Notes under the pieces: generated by a model
Database searches by the model: none
What the model was told of the DNA's origin: nothing
The model's input: the letters and a program-made list of their open reading frames with translations, nothing else
Program-made: the position numbers and the translations under genes
Assembly: GCA_020186115.1 (NCBI GenBank)
Contig: WSYJ01000186.1
Span: 620,001-684,000 of the forward strand
DNA: 64,000 nt
Direction of reading: 5' to 3'
From: Histomonas meleagridis
Taxonomy: Eukaryota > Parabasalia > Tritrichomonadida > Dientamoebidae
Part shown: piece by piece, positions 41,067 through 51,205 of the stretch
How the letters are laid out: each line of letters begins with the position of its first letter
Numbering within the stretch: the stretch's first letter is position 1

Positions 41067-41531
41067 TTAATTTTTTTCGTTTTGAATATTTGCTATTATG
41101 GAATTCGAAACGAAAGGAACACTCTCGAATTTTTTCCAATAGTTTTCTTCTAAAATCGAAATTACATTTTCTAATTGTGGGAAAATATCAATTTTTGAGG
41201 AACCAACAATGCTCTTTAATTTTTCCAGATCATCAATTGACATACAAGAAATGCCAAACATTGATATTAATTTTAATAATTCAATCTGCTCATTGATTTC
41301 TCTTCCATCACACATTTTGATTATGAATGATGACAAATGCTTTATTGGTGGTCTACAAAAATCCTTGGTATTTAAAATAGATAAGATATCTTCTGTGCTT
41401 AATGTTGATAGATTCCGTACATTTTCGCTGTTTCTTATGATTTGTGGGAAGTTTTCAAGAATTAGAGGTTCATTTTCAATGTTACTTTTTTGAAAGTTTA
41501 CGTCTTGGCCATTTACCTTCAGTAGAAGCAT
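41067..41531 (-). CDS. Small protein with BTB/POZ-like pattern, unknown
   Basis: 154 residues from ATG. The opening LLLKVNGQDVNFQKSN then LILENFPQIIRNSENVRNL resembles the start of a degenerate BTB/POZ domain, and the rest is helical (GREINEQIELLKLISMFGISC). I am not sure of the fold. No signal peptide or membrane segment. Confidence 0.5.
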   Translation of the reverse strand: MLLLKVNGQDVNFQKSNIENEPLILENFPQIIRNSENVRNLSTLSTEDILSILNTKDFCRPPIKHLSSFIIKMCDGREINEQIELLKLISMFGISCMSIDDLEKLKSIVGSSKIDIFPQLENVISILEENYWKKFESVPFVSNSIIANIQNEKN

Positions 41532-42159
41532 GCAAGAATTGGGATGCCCCTATTTTGTAGAGGTCATCTAAACGGCTTTCCAAGCAACAGCAAAATTATG
41601 TTTTCCAAATATAACTGAACGAATTGAATGTTGATATCCAATTAGCTATATATTCACACAAATGACAATCACATGTAGTGAATACGACGAAATGGTTTAA
41701 AAAATTATATGCTTTTAAATTAAACATGATCATCTTAAAAAAGACAACCCTATATCTTTTTTAACCAAAAATATTATTTTCTCTGGCGTTGAATATTTTT
41801 GCTTAAGCACGTATATTTTGTGTACAAATTAAGATATACGGAGATGATGCGTCACTTTTTTAATACAAAAATGATCTTCATCTTATTATTTTTAATAAGC
41901 TTAAATTTCAAAAATAACCATACTTCAGATTAACTTTTAGTAGTTATTCCACAAATTGTCATTAAATTTGTAAAATCATTTAAAAATTGATATAATTCAT
42001 ACAATCACGCAGGAATGATCTAAATGTTATCTTACCACTGAAGCAATATATGAATTCACGAGAAACCAATATGTGATTCCTTTTCATTGAAATGATATTC
42101 ACAAAAAATATCACATCGACAAAAGTATAAAAAACTGACAGTTATTAAATTGAATATGC
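41532..42159. other. No recognisable gene
   Basis: Divergent gap between the POZ-like and TM2 genes. No ORF or motif of note. Confidence 0.55.
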
Positions 42160-42651
42160 ATGTTTGAATTAACCCAACTTTCAATTTACATGTTCTTCGT
42201 CAATATTTTGCTTTTGGGTACATTTTGCATAAAGAACTGCGAAGACCTTGATGAATGGCTGTTAAACTGTTCAACAGAGGTGGCAGCTTACCATGTATTT
42301 GAATGCCCGAAATCTGGATTTTATGAAATAAACTGCAGTTCTTTGGTTACTTGTAATGGAACTGGTTACACAACTAGAAGCTTTGCATGTTATCCAACAT
42401 CAGGAAAGGATCCAGCCACAGCACTTGCTTTATCAATTTTCCTCGGATTTCTTGGAGCTGATAGATTTTATTTAGGGTACTACAGTATTGGAATCTTCAA
42501 GCTATTCACTGGAGGCTTTTTCAGCTTGGGGTGGTTTCTTGATATTTTCCTCATAGCATTACGTATCTTAAAGCCAGCACATGGTGATGTGTACAAATTC
42601 ATGCCAGATGGAAACTTTAGAGTTAGACTTCCTGCGCCAATTTATAATTAA
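42160..42651 (+). CDS. TM2-domain membrane protein
   Basis: 163 residues. N-terminal signal peptide (about 1-22), a Cys-rich lumenal part with about eight cysteines (CEDLDEWLLNC to SFACYPTSG), and then the TM2 domain: ALALSIFLGFLGADRFYLGY, GIFKLFTGGFFSLGWFLDIFLIAL, two helices joined by a short loop containing the DRF motif. This is the layout of TM2D1-3 (Almondex) proteins of animals and of similar proteins in protists. Stop reads TAAA. Confidence 0.88.
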   Translation: MFELTQLSIYMFFVNILLLGTFCIKNCEDLDEWLLNCSTEVAAYHVFECPKSGFYEINCSSLVTCNGTGYTTRSFACYPTSGKDPATALALSIFLGFLGADRFYLGYYSIGIFKLFTGGFFSLGWFLDIFLIALRILKPAHGDVYKFMPDGNFRVRLPAPIYN

Positions 42652-42777
42652 AAATTTTTTACAAATTTATTTCAAATTTAAAAATTAAATTGCATTTTGC
42701 CCTTTTGACAATACCTATCATAAAAATATAGTTAAAGAAGATTAAAATCAAAACCATTTTTAACTTTGATAGATTAA

Positions 42778-42942
42778 AATATTGATATTAATCATTTAGA
42801 TTTCCACCTCATTGAAAACATTTTACACCATAGTACAATAAAGAAACAAAATTCACTTCGTCGATTAAAAAAGATCGTGCTGCTCTACATTCTGATTTTG
42901 ATTTCATTACTTTTCGCGATACTTTCTTCTGCTTCCATCTAA
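42778..42942 (+). pseudogene. Tail-anchor fragment, SNARE-like
   Basis: A 54-codon open stretch without ATG, bounded upstream by TAA. The end reads RRLKKIVLLYILILISLLFA then ILSSASI and stop: a basic linker, one C-terminal transmembrane helix and a tiny tail, as in syntaxins or VAMPs. The preceding 30 residues are helical. Probably a gene fragment; chance open frame is possible. Confidence 0.3.
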
Positions 42943-43299
42943 AACCCAAGTAGTGGTGTTGAAAACATATGCACCACAATGGATAGTTTGGGCTGTCTCA
43001 CCGTCCTGTTACCCAAATATTGAATTTTAAATGCCCCTGAAATTTGAATATATAACCGTTTACAATGTCAAAATATAATATCAGAAGCGATTTTAGATAA
43101 AAGTTTTTTGTTCTTTTATTAAATATTAATTTAAAGATATCAATAAAGTAAATATAATAAACAAAAAATTATACCTTAGTTTAAAAAGCGAGTTATTAAG
43201 TTAATGGTGCATTTTGAAATTTTTCAACCCCAACTCATGTTTCGTGTCACTTTTCTATGAAGGGCACTTCGAGCTTAACGGTTTCCCACCGGGATAAAA
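42943..43299. other. No recognisable gene
   Basis: 360 bp upstream of the C2-like gene. Nothing supported. Confidence 0.55.
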
Positions 43300-44097
43300 A
43301 TGCAAAAACACGTTTTTGTAAAAATCGACCAAATCGATGTTTTCAAGCTTTCTCCTGTTGATAAATATAGGGTATATGTTCATTTAATTCCAACAGAAGA
43401 AGGATCTTTTGTTGATCTCCAACAAACACCAATAAATACATTAGAAACACAAAATATTTGGAAAATAAAATGCCATAACCAAGCTACCACATCTTTGAGA
43501 ATTACAATTTACAAAAATGTCAATAAAATGTTTGCAAATCTTACTTTACCACTTTCCTGGTTTCCTGTTAATAAGGTCGTTTTATATGAATATCCTTTCA
43601 GAGTTTCTCCAGTATTTTCTGAAGGAAAGCCCGTCATGGGAACTATTTTGGTTCATTTGAGTGAAAATGGCGTTGGATTATTTGGAGCTCCTCATGGAAC
43701 CCTTTTAAAAAGACCAGCATGGAATATTACTGAAAGAACAAAACAAATGATTCAAAATGGTTCTTACCAATTAATTGATACAAATCCATATTCTTTAATT
43801 CCTCCTTCTCAACCTATTCAGCAAACACCAAATCCTTATACATCTCCATATCCGCCAGCACAACAATATCCAACATATTACCAAGTTCCAATTCCGCAAT
43901 ATGCATCAACCCAAAACAATACAAATATGTGTTACCCACAAACTACAGTAACCGCTACTCCTACTGTACAACAACATTACCAACAACAATATGTTTATCC
44001 AACACAACCAAATGTTTCGTATCAATCTTCTTCGCCTACAGAAACAAATCAAGTTGGAACATATGATACGTTTCTTCCGATCTACCCTCAAAATTAG
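43300..44097 (+). CDS. C2-like N-terminal domain with Pro/Gln/Tyr-rich tail
   Basis: 265 residues. Residues 1-120 form a beta-rich domain (HVFVKIDQIDVFKLSPVDKY, IWKIKCHNQATTSLRITIYK, GTILVHLSE) whose strand pattern resembles C2-domain proteins; no Ca-binding Asp cluster is obvious. Residues 165-265 are low-complexity Pro/Gln/Tyr (NPYTSPYPPAQQYPTYYQVP), a likely disordered protein-interaction tail. Function not assigned. Confidence 0.65.
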   Translation: MQKHVFVKIDQIDVFKLSPVDKYRVYVHLIPTEEGSFVDLQQTPINTLETQNIWKIKCHNQATTSLRITIYKNVNKMFANLTLPLSWFPVNKVVLYEYPFRVSPVFSEGKPVMGTILVHLSENGVGLFGAPHGTLLKRPAWNITERTKQMIQNGSYQLIDTNPYSLIPPSQPIQQTPNPYTSPYPPAQQYPTYYQVPIPQYASTQNNTNMCYPQTTVTATPTVQQHYQQQYVYPTQPNVSYQSSSPTETNQVGTYDTFLPIYPQN

Positions 44098-44988
44098 AGT
44101 GTTTATAAACTTTGATTAATTCAATATTTGAAAAATAAATAATCAACTTTGTTTCTACACCAAGTGTTAATGACTTGTAGTTGTAGTTGAGCTTTCTTTT
44201 TGTACAAAAAATATATTTGAAATTTGTATATATGATTATGTTAGGATAAAAAAAATCGTAGGGGGCGAATTTTGCATAAAAATGATTTTGACTTTTGAAA
44301 TGTAAAGTATTCAAACGAACAACTTTTACAATCGTTTTTGATCGTGCATTTCACTTTTTGTATGCTTACAGAAGTGGATACAAATCATTTGTCATATCAT
44401 ATAACATCAATTTTTTCGTTAATGAGTTCAAATTATAAAAATATCCCTTTGCCATCTTTTTAATTTTTATTTTTCCAAATACTTAATACATAAAATCAAT
44501 TCTTTTCTTTTAAAAAGAAATTGAACTTTAAAATAATGTGTTGAGAAATTGATCTGAATTTCAATACATTGATTTTTTGAAAAAATGAATTCATTCGTAA
44601 AAAAACATATTTGCCAAAAAAAAAAATAAGTCATTTCTACTTGTCACAAGAAACAAAGTCATAATATTATAAAATATTTTATTCATATAAATAAAAAAAT
44701 CTTTATAGTTTATTTTCCTTTTATTTGATTTTGAACTACGGTTTAACAGTATTAACAGTATTATTTTTTAATCGATAATACATAATCATAATGTACATCA
44801 TTAAAATCAAAGAAAACTTCCATATTTATCTTAATATTTATTTTCATTTTGAAGATATTTATCAGTAGTAATTTCTTTTTTGAAGTGAAATTTTTGAAAT
44901 AAAGTATTTGTCTTAGAATAATACTTTTGTGTCCTATTTTTTGGACTCACATCATTTTCACTATTATTTTATTTTCGTAGTATTAAGA
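44098..44988. other. No recognisable gene
   Basis: 890 bp of AT-rich intergenic DNA with many homopolymers before the BspA-like gene. Nothing supported. Confidence 0.5.
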
Positions 44989-46189
44989 ATGATTGCTCTG
45001 ATATTTTACTATCTAATCGTACCCACATTTGGAAAATTTGATAATCAAACAAAAACACTTACAATAGAAACCATGGAAGATTTTAAAAATGCATCTACCT
45101 ACAAAAAAGAAACATTAACTTTGATTATCGGTGATAATATTACTTCAACTCCACCCGATGCATTTAGTGGGTGGGGTAATCTAGCAACTGTTCGAATTGG
45201 AAATTCATTATCTCATATTGGTAATGATACATTTTTTAGTTGCACAAATTTGTCATATGTTACCTTTGGCCCAAATGTTACTACAGTTGGTGAAGGCGCA
45301 TTTTTTAACTGCATTAAATTATCAAAAGTTATTTTCAATGAAAAATTGATTAAAAATTTATAATTTTTCATTTATGCAATGTTCATCACTTGGAACAATT
45401 AAATTCCCTCAATCACTGACATTTATTGGAAATCATTCGTTTTATGAATGCCACAACTTATCGGAAGTAATTTTTAACGAAAAACTGATCAGTATTGGCG
45501 CGGAAGCATTTTCAGGTTGTTCACTTGTGCAAATTAAATTACCAAATTCACTCACTACAATTGGAAGTTATGCATTTTTTCGTTGTTTTAATTTATCAGA
45601 TGTCACCTTTGGAAATAACATAACTACAATTGAGAATGGTGCATTCAGCTTTTGCAAATCTCTTAAAAAGATCGAAATTCCAAATTCAATAACTATTCTC
45701 AATGGAGAAGTTTTTGCACATTGTTTTAATCTATCAGTTGTTATTATAGGTGAAAATCTGGTTTCAATTGGACATCGTGCATTCTTTGAATGTAAATCTC
45801 TAACTTGTGTTTATTATAAAGGTCACTCAGAACCTAAAATTGCTGAAGAAGCATTTGATGAAACTCCTCTCAAATATGTAATGACATTAGATTCTTATAA
45901 TTCAACAAAATTCGGTAAGTTCAATGTATCAATTGGATCCACAATCGAAAAATGTGGTCCATGGCCAACACACACAATCCCTGAATCGATCACATTTACA
46001 CATTCGAATACAATTACAAATGCAAATACATCTTCACCATCAACATATACAAATTCTAACATATATTCTATTTCATTCACAGATTCAAATATTACATCAA
46101 ATTCTTTTCCATCAAAAGCTGCTTCAAAAACTGTCCAGCTTGCTTTTGGCGTAAGTATTTTTTCATTATTATTTTTAATTTTATTCTAA
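44989..46189 (+). pseudogene. BspA-like leucine-rich-repeat surface protein, one frameshift
   Basis: Starts MIALIFYYLIVPTFGKFDNQ, a signal peptide. About eight LRR_5 (TpLRR) units follow, for example LSHIGNDTFFSCTNLSYVTF and LTTIGSYAFFRCFNLSDVTF, 23-24 residues each. A Ser/Thr-rich stalk (about 40 residues) and a C-terminal hydrophobic segment ending LFLILF give a cell-surface anchor. The frame is broken once near 45345-45360 at an A5 run; with one A less the repeats continue in register into the second frame. BspA-like proteins are the largest surface family in Trichomonas. Whether the break is real or a sequencing error is open. Confidence 0.8.
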
Positions 46190-46736
46190 TAAACATTTCT
46201 GTGTAACCTTTTCAAAATCATATAATTACTTCAATAAATAATTTTAATGATTTCAACTTTTCGATGAGTAAATAACATCAATTCTCTTTGTGATTTTTTT
46301 GCTTAAAATTTATTGTTAATGGATAAAAAAATCATCTTTTTTTACTTCTATTAATATTATAATAATATTTTGCCCATTTTAAGATGTTCATGGTTTAATA
46401 TGGTGGTATACATAATAAGATATCTTATTCAACTTTAAAAAAATTCATTATTATCCATTTTAACTAAATTTTTGAGTTAAAGAGTTTTTTTATTACAATG
46501 AGAGAATCAAAACAGGAAAGGCAAGCATGCAATGGTTATGATCATCTTGATTAAATCATTAGCTCCCTTGATGGGAGAAATTTTGTGAATGACTATTGTC
46601 TATTCATAACAAATACAACACCATATTTTATTTTGGCTTCGGTTCAGTTTCAGCGCAAGTGTTAAATCTCTGATGAAAAAAGCCGATAAACACAAAAAGT
46701 TTTATTCAAACAGAGTTTTCAAATACATGTTAACGT
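46190..46736. other. No recognisable gene
   Basis: 550 bp between the BspA-like gene and the ankyrin-family relic. Nothing supported. Confidence 0.5.
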
Positions 46737-47435
46737 TCACTCCAATTCGAAAAATTCGAATTTGGAATTTTCAAAATTTTCAATTTCTTCATTTCGTTCG
46801 GGATATTCATCCAATCTATAATTCACGTATATCCAATATGCAACGTCCCTTACTTCTTTTTCAGTGAACATTGCTAGATTCAAAGGGAATGAATTCATTA
46901 TTTCATAATGATCTCTAAGCTATTTTTCTATTGGATCATTTCCATATGCCATCCCATGGTTTTGATTTTCTTTTTCCGTTTTATAATGAACAAAATATTT
47001 CGATTTAATATTTTTGGTGATATTTTTATCAATCAAATTTTGTTCAATTAGTTACTCCATTAGGTAATATGATTCTTGTGTGTTAATTTTAGATATACGT
47101 TTGATAAAAAATGGGGTTAGTTTAACAATATTTTGATTAATATCTTCTTCTTTGAAGTGTTTTTAAAAAAATTAAGTAAATATCAAATTCATGGTTTGAT
47201 GATGAAAAGCATTATAAATGATGTTAATTAATAAGATATTAAATGTGTAAGGAAAATTTAGATCAAAAAATCCCAATACGTTTATAACTGACGCCTGAAA
47301 ATTTTCTTCGGTGAAACTGAATACAGCTTTCTCAAGCTTAATTAGGAATTTCAAGCAGGATGATAAATTATTCAATTTATTATCTCCTGTGTTTGTGATA
47401 GTATCATCATTAGGCATGTGCTTTGGAGAAATCAT
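46737..47435 (-). pseudogene. Decayed DUF3447/ankyrin-family N-terminal domain
   Basis: Begins MISPKHMPNDDTITNTG and reads LKFLIKLEKAVFSFTEENFQ, which parallels the N-terminus of the ankyrin protein at 9474-10655 (LLINLEKIIQNLNEENIRTS). After a stop, other frames carry KINTQESYYLME and LIEQNLIDKNI, matching LKTQESYYILEKMIEKGMI there. At least three stops interrupt it, and no ankyrin repeats follow. Confidence 0.75.
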
Positions 47436-48021
47436 AGTTTCAAATAAAATACAAATAAAGATACAGAGGCGAAATTCGAAAACTCAAAATCTAAAAATTA
47501 TTGATTATAATTTTTTTTGGAAATTTTCAAAGACTTTAACAAGAAATGTATTTCTATCCGAATACTATTAATAAAGATCCTATATCATATACTGAAAAAA
47601 AATAGAAATCCATATTGCGTTGAACATTAAGCCCAAAATGGCAAATCAAATTGAAATCTTCACAAATTTTAGCAAAACGATCACTAGAATAACGGTCGTT
47701 TGCCAGCTGTTGTAATATGCCGATAGCTGTGTTTGAAAAGGAATTAATTCAATTTTTCGTTTACTTTTTGATTCATATTTGACATTTTATCGTGTGTAAA
47801 TGAATAGATTTTGATCGTCTGACGTGATTGTATCCAATAGTGGAGTGGGAAATTCGTTTAGTATGTCACTTTTCCATTTTAAATATACAAAAAAAAAAAT
47901 AATAAACAGTCAAGTGGCGGGGTTTCTGAAACTCATCATGGACATCAAGAAAACCCAATAATACAATTCAATGTATTATTTTTTTTCTATGAGAGACTAA
48001 AGTGAGGAAGATCAAAAACTA
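47436..48021. other. No recognisable gene
   Basis: About 590 bp upstream of the IBD-like gene; AT-rich, nothing supported. Confidence 0.5.
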
Positions 48022-48090
48022 TATAATGATTTAAGGTTACGAATTGCATCACAAAATCGAACTAAAAATTCATTCAAAACTAACTTAGAA

Positions 48091-48525
48091 ATGTTTGAAA
48101 GTGTTAAAAACTATGTTTACCGGAGCAATGTAGATGACTGGAAGCGAAGTTTGGTTTGTGGATTTTGTTTATTCGATGAAAATATTTTGGCAATCAATGT
48201 CAACCAAATTATTTATGTACTTTCTAAATCTAAGTCCACAACCAACATTATGTTCCAAAGTTTAGAATATAGTGCAATTCCAACATATAAGAGATATTTA
48301 AATAAAGTTTCTAAGTATATTCCAATTATAGAAAACAATGTATCTGAACTTCGGACATGGTCAATAAGAATTAAGAATCATGATTTTAATCAAGGCGTTA
48401 ATGATGAAACTGAGAAAACAACTCATGAGCCAGAAATAGTTGAAGACTTTATTGTTTATACTCCACCTGATGCAGAGAAACAAGACGCAGAGACCAAACA
48501 ATCATTTGTGGCGTCAAAAGACTAA
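48091..48525 (+). CDS. Trichomonad IBD-like (initiator-binding domain) protein
   Basis: 144 residues from the first ATG (MFESVKNYVYRSN). The core DDWKRSLVCGFCLFDENILA then INVNQIIYVLSKSKSTTNI resembles the winged-helix domain family related to initiator-binding protein IBP39, abundant in trichomonads. This recognition is from memory of the family pattern. The open frame reaches back to 48016 with no ATG (SEEDQKLYNDLRLRIASQN), and that stretch also looks like the family's N-terminus; a TAA just before it suggests a lost or mutated 5' end. The C-terminal 40 residues are acidic and probably disordered. If right, it would bind DNA at initiators or elsewhere. Confidence 0.5.
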   Translation: MFESVKNYVYRSNVDDWKRSLVCGFCLFDENILAINVNQIIYVLSKSKSTTNIMFQSLEYSAIPTYKRYLNKVSKYIPIIENNVSELRTWSIRIKNHDFNQGVNDETEKTTHEPEIVEDFIVYTPPDAEKQDAETKQSFVASKD

Positions 48526-49004
48526 AAAATAAATTGTTGACAACAGATGGAATCAATTTCAATAAGTTAGAAAAGTACTTTGCGTAAACTGTAAACTAAT
48601 TCCTTCTGAATAAAAAGAAATGTTTTATAAATAGATTTCATTTAAACATTTATAAATGTTAATAAACAGAATCAAATTTCATTTCTATAATTGAAATCTT
48701 TTCCAAAATAATTCAAACAAAATATAGAAATCAATTCTTTTCACATGTGAATTTCAACAAAATCAGAAATTATTAAAAAATCTTACTATAGGTAAAAAAA
48801 GTTAACAGTGTTTGTAAAAATTTGATGAAAGATTAAAAAAAATTCCTATAATATGCAAATTGAAATCTTCTTTTACATACAGTAAATTTTATATATTATT
48901 ACAGTAAGGAGTAATTATATAACCTTAAAATCACATTAAAAAGGAGTCCTGAGCAGTAAATTCGATAATACCAAACAATATAATTCCAATCACATCATTA
49001 CTCT
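48526..49004. other. No recognisable gene
   Basis: 480 bp between convergent genes; nothing supported. Confidence 0.55.
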
Positions 49005-49910
49005 TTAATCAGATTTTTTAAACATATCGAAAAGCTTCTTTGCCATTGATTTCAGCACTGCGTCCATCACCGGCAATGGTACCAACCAGAAAACTAATCT
49101 CATAACTATTGTGTCTGCTCCAATATCATATGATAAGCTTGTTCCATACGTCGCGAGCATTATCTCCGCAACGCGTTGTGGCGTCATCGAAACAGGCGAT
49201 ATCATAGCTGACTCAAATTCCTTTGGCATGCTGTCGAAAAACCGGGTATCTTTGACGTGCCCTGCATTGTAGCACTGAACAGGAATGTGAAGTTCACTTT
49301 TAAGGAGATCAGAGTATTGCGACAAAAATCTCTTGCAGCTGACATAACTTGTGAGAAATGGAGTGGTAAGAAAAGAATTAGCGGAAGAAACAAAGGATAT
49401 GGATTGCCCTTTGCCTCCCTTTTGTGTAATGAAATATTTTGATAATAATACATTACTATGAATCATCATATTGTTGTTGTTGATAACTTCTTCATCAGAA
49501 AGTTCATCATATTTAGCAATTTTACCACTCCCATGACAAACAAACATGGCATCAATATGACGATTTCCAATTCTTTCAAAAATTGTTTGAACAGCCGTGA
49601 CATCAATAAAATCAATGGGTATCTTTAAAAATTCGATTTTGTTGCTTTCAAGACACTTTTTTTCTAATTCTGTTAATCTTTCTTCATTTCGACCCAAGGC
49701 AACAATATTTACTCCTTGTGAAGCAATCTGGAGAGTAAGTTCGTATCCAATTCCTGATGATGCTCCTGTTATCATTGCCCATTTAACATTACGAGATTTC
49801 AAATTAATTGGCTTGGAAAGATAGGCGCGTAGTACTTTATATATGTACCAAATAAGACGGAGAAAAGTCAAAAATCCAAAAGCAATAAAAATGTTCCTTA
49901 AAAAACTCAT
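49005..49910 (-). CDS. Short-chain dehydrogenase, 3-ketoacyl-CoA reductase / ketosphinganine reductase type
   Basis: 301 residues from MSFLRNIFIAFGF; the frame extends upstream but has no ATG there. An N-terminal membrane helix (about 4-27) is followed by the NAD(P) loop TGASSGIGYEL near 53-63, GRNEERL, the catalytic Ser in SFVSSANSF, and YVSCK (Tyr-x3-Lys). The membrane anchor plus classical SDR core is typical of 17-beta-HSD12/KAR in fatty-acid elongation and of 3-ketodihydrosphingosine reductase; I cannot decide between them. ER location is expected. It is divergent from the CE1 esterase. A TCATTTTT initiator-like sequence lies about 35 bp upstream of the ATG. Confidence 0.8.
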   Translation of the reverse strand: MSFLRNIFIAFGFLTFLRLIWYIYKVLRAYLSKPINLKSRNVKWAMITGASSGIGYELTLQIASQGVNIVALGRNEERLTELEKKCLESNKIEFLKIPIDFIDVTAVQTIFERIGNRHIDAMFVCHGSGKIAKYDELSDEEVINNNNMMIHSNVLLSKYFITQKGGKGQSISFVSSANSFLTTPFLTSYVSCKRFLSQYSDLLKSELHIPVQCYNAGHVKDTRFFDSMPKEFESAMISPVSMTPQRVAEIMLATYGTSLSYDIGADTIVMRLVFWLVPLPVMDAVLKSMAKKLFDMFKKSD

Positions 49911-50117
49911 TTTTTTTTTGAGAGAAAGTGGCAAAAATGAAAAAAACGGATTCAGTACTTTAACGGTCTCTATAAATGTGACGGTTAACAATAAATTTTG
50001 CGAGTAATGATTAATGATTAAAATAAATTGTTGCACAGAGAACGAGGAAACAAAGAAGACGATATATATCAGTCGCAAAACATTGTTAAAACAGACGTAA
50101 TTCCTAATGGATATTTA

Positions 50118-50948
50118 ATGAAAGCACAACATCAAGGAAATATTGTTCGCTTTGAATATGAAACTTATGATTACACACGCAAAAATAAGACCAAAATCAT
50201 TAAGCCTGCTTACGTTTATTTGCCATATGGCTATAATGACAAAGATACAACGACAAGATATAACATCCTATATCTAATGCACGGCTGGACAATGACTGCA
50301 AGTGACTTTTTTTACGACGGCTCAAGTCATCTCTCTAATCTCCTTGATAATATGATAGAAAATGGAGATATTCAACCTTTAATTGTTGTTTGTGCCACTT
50401 TTGATGCAGAAAATCAGTCACAAGGATTTCCTCGCTCTGTCAGCGAAATTGCTGTGTTTCATAATGACTTTAGAAATGATTTAATTGTTGCTGTTGAAAA
50501 ACATTTTCATACATATGCCAAAGGAACCACCGAAGCTGAGTTACAAGCATCAAGATTGCATCGTGCGTTCGCTGGGTTTTCTCTTGGTGCTGTAACAACT
50601 TGGTATCAGTTTGTTTATAATATCGATTTTATCAAATATTTTATTCCCATGAGTGGTGATTGTTGGATTCTTGGAACATATGGAGGTATGTATCACCCAG
50701 TGGAGACAACTAGGTACCTAGAAAATGTTGTTCAAAGTAATGGATTTGAAAATGATTTTTTTGTCTATTCCTTTATCGGAACCAGCGATGCAATTTGGAA
50801 TCAATCTGATACCCAAATGCGAGCAATGATTAAAAGTCATATTTTCACACCAAGAACATTTAAACACGGAATCAAACTAAACGGTCGTCACACAATACCA
50901 TCATGCGAAGAGTATCTGTACAACGCATTAAAAATGTTTTTTAGCTGA
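50118..50948 (+). CDS. CE1-type esterase, bacterial-like (feruloyl/acetylxylan esterase family)
   Basis: 276 residues from the first in-frame ATG. Alpha/beta hydrolase with RYNILYLMHGWTMTASDFF (oxyanion region), DAENQSQGFPRSVSE, nucleophile elbow GFSLGAVTTWYQF, MSGDCWI, and a late His in GRHTIPSCEEYLY. The pattern is very close to esterases from gut Firmicutes acting on plant cell-wall xylan, so lateral transfer is likely. The open frame continues upstream of the ATG back to about 50022 and reads IPNGYL, where bacterial relatives also have code. Either the start codon lies elsewhere or the N-terminus was trimmed. No signal peptide is seen. Confidence 0.85.
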   Translation: MKAQHQGNIVRFEYETYDYTRKNKTKIIKPAYVYLPYGYNDKDTTTRYNILYLMHGWTMTASDFFYDGSSHLSNLLDNMIENGDIQPLIVVCATFDAENQSQGFPRSVSEIAVFHNDFRNDLIVAVEKHFHTYAKGTTEAELQASRLHRAFAGFSLGAVTTWYQFVYNIDFIKYFIPMSGDCWILGTYGGMYHPVETTRYLENVVQSNGFENDFFVYSFIGTSDAIWNQSDTQMRAMIKSHIFTPRTFKHGIKLNGRHTIPSCEEYLYNALKMFFS

Positions 50949-51205
50949 ATAACATAAACACTTTTAAAATTTCAATTGCTTTGTGTTTTTTTTATATGTA
51001 TTTTTGATCTTATTTACTTTTACGTTTCAATTTAGAATAAAGTGATAATTAATAATATTTGTTCAATCTGAATATGTTTGATATATCCGATTATTTATAT
51101 TAATTTTTTCATTAAGTATAGTTCATATGTTATTAACACAACTCAATAATTAAGTGGTAATTTACAAAAAACAATAAAGTTAAATATGTTTATAACATTT
51201 ACACA

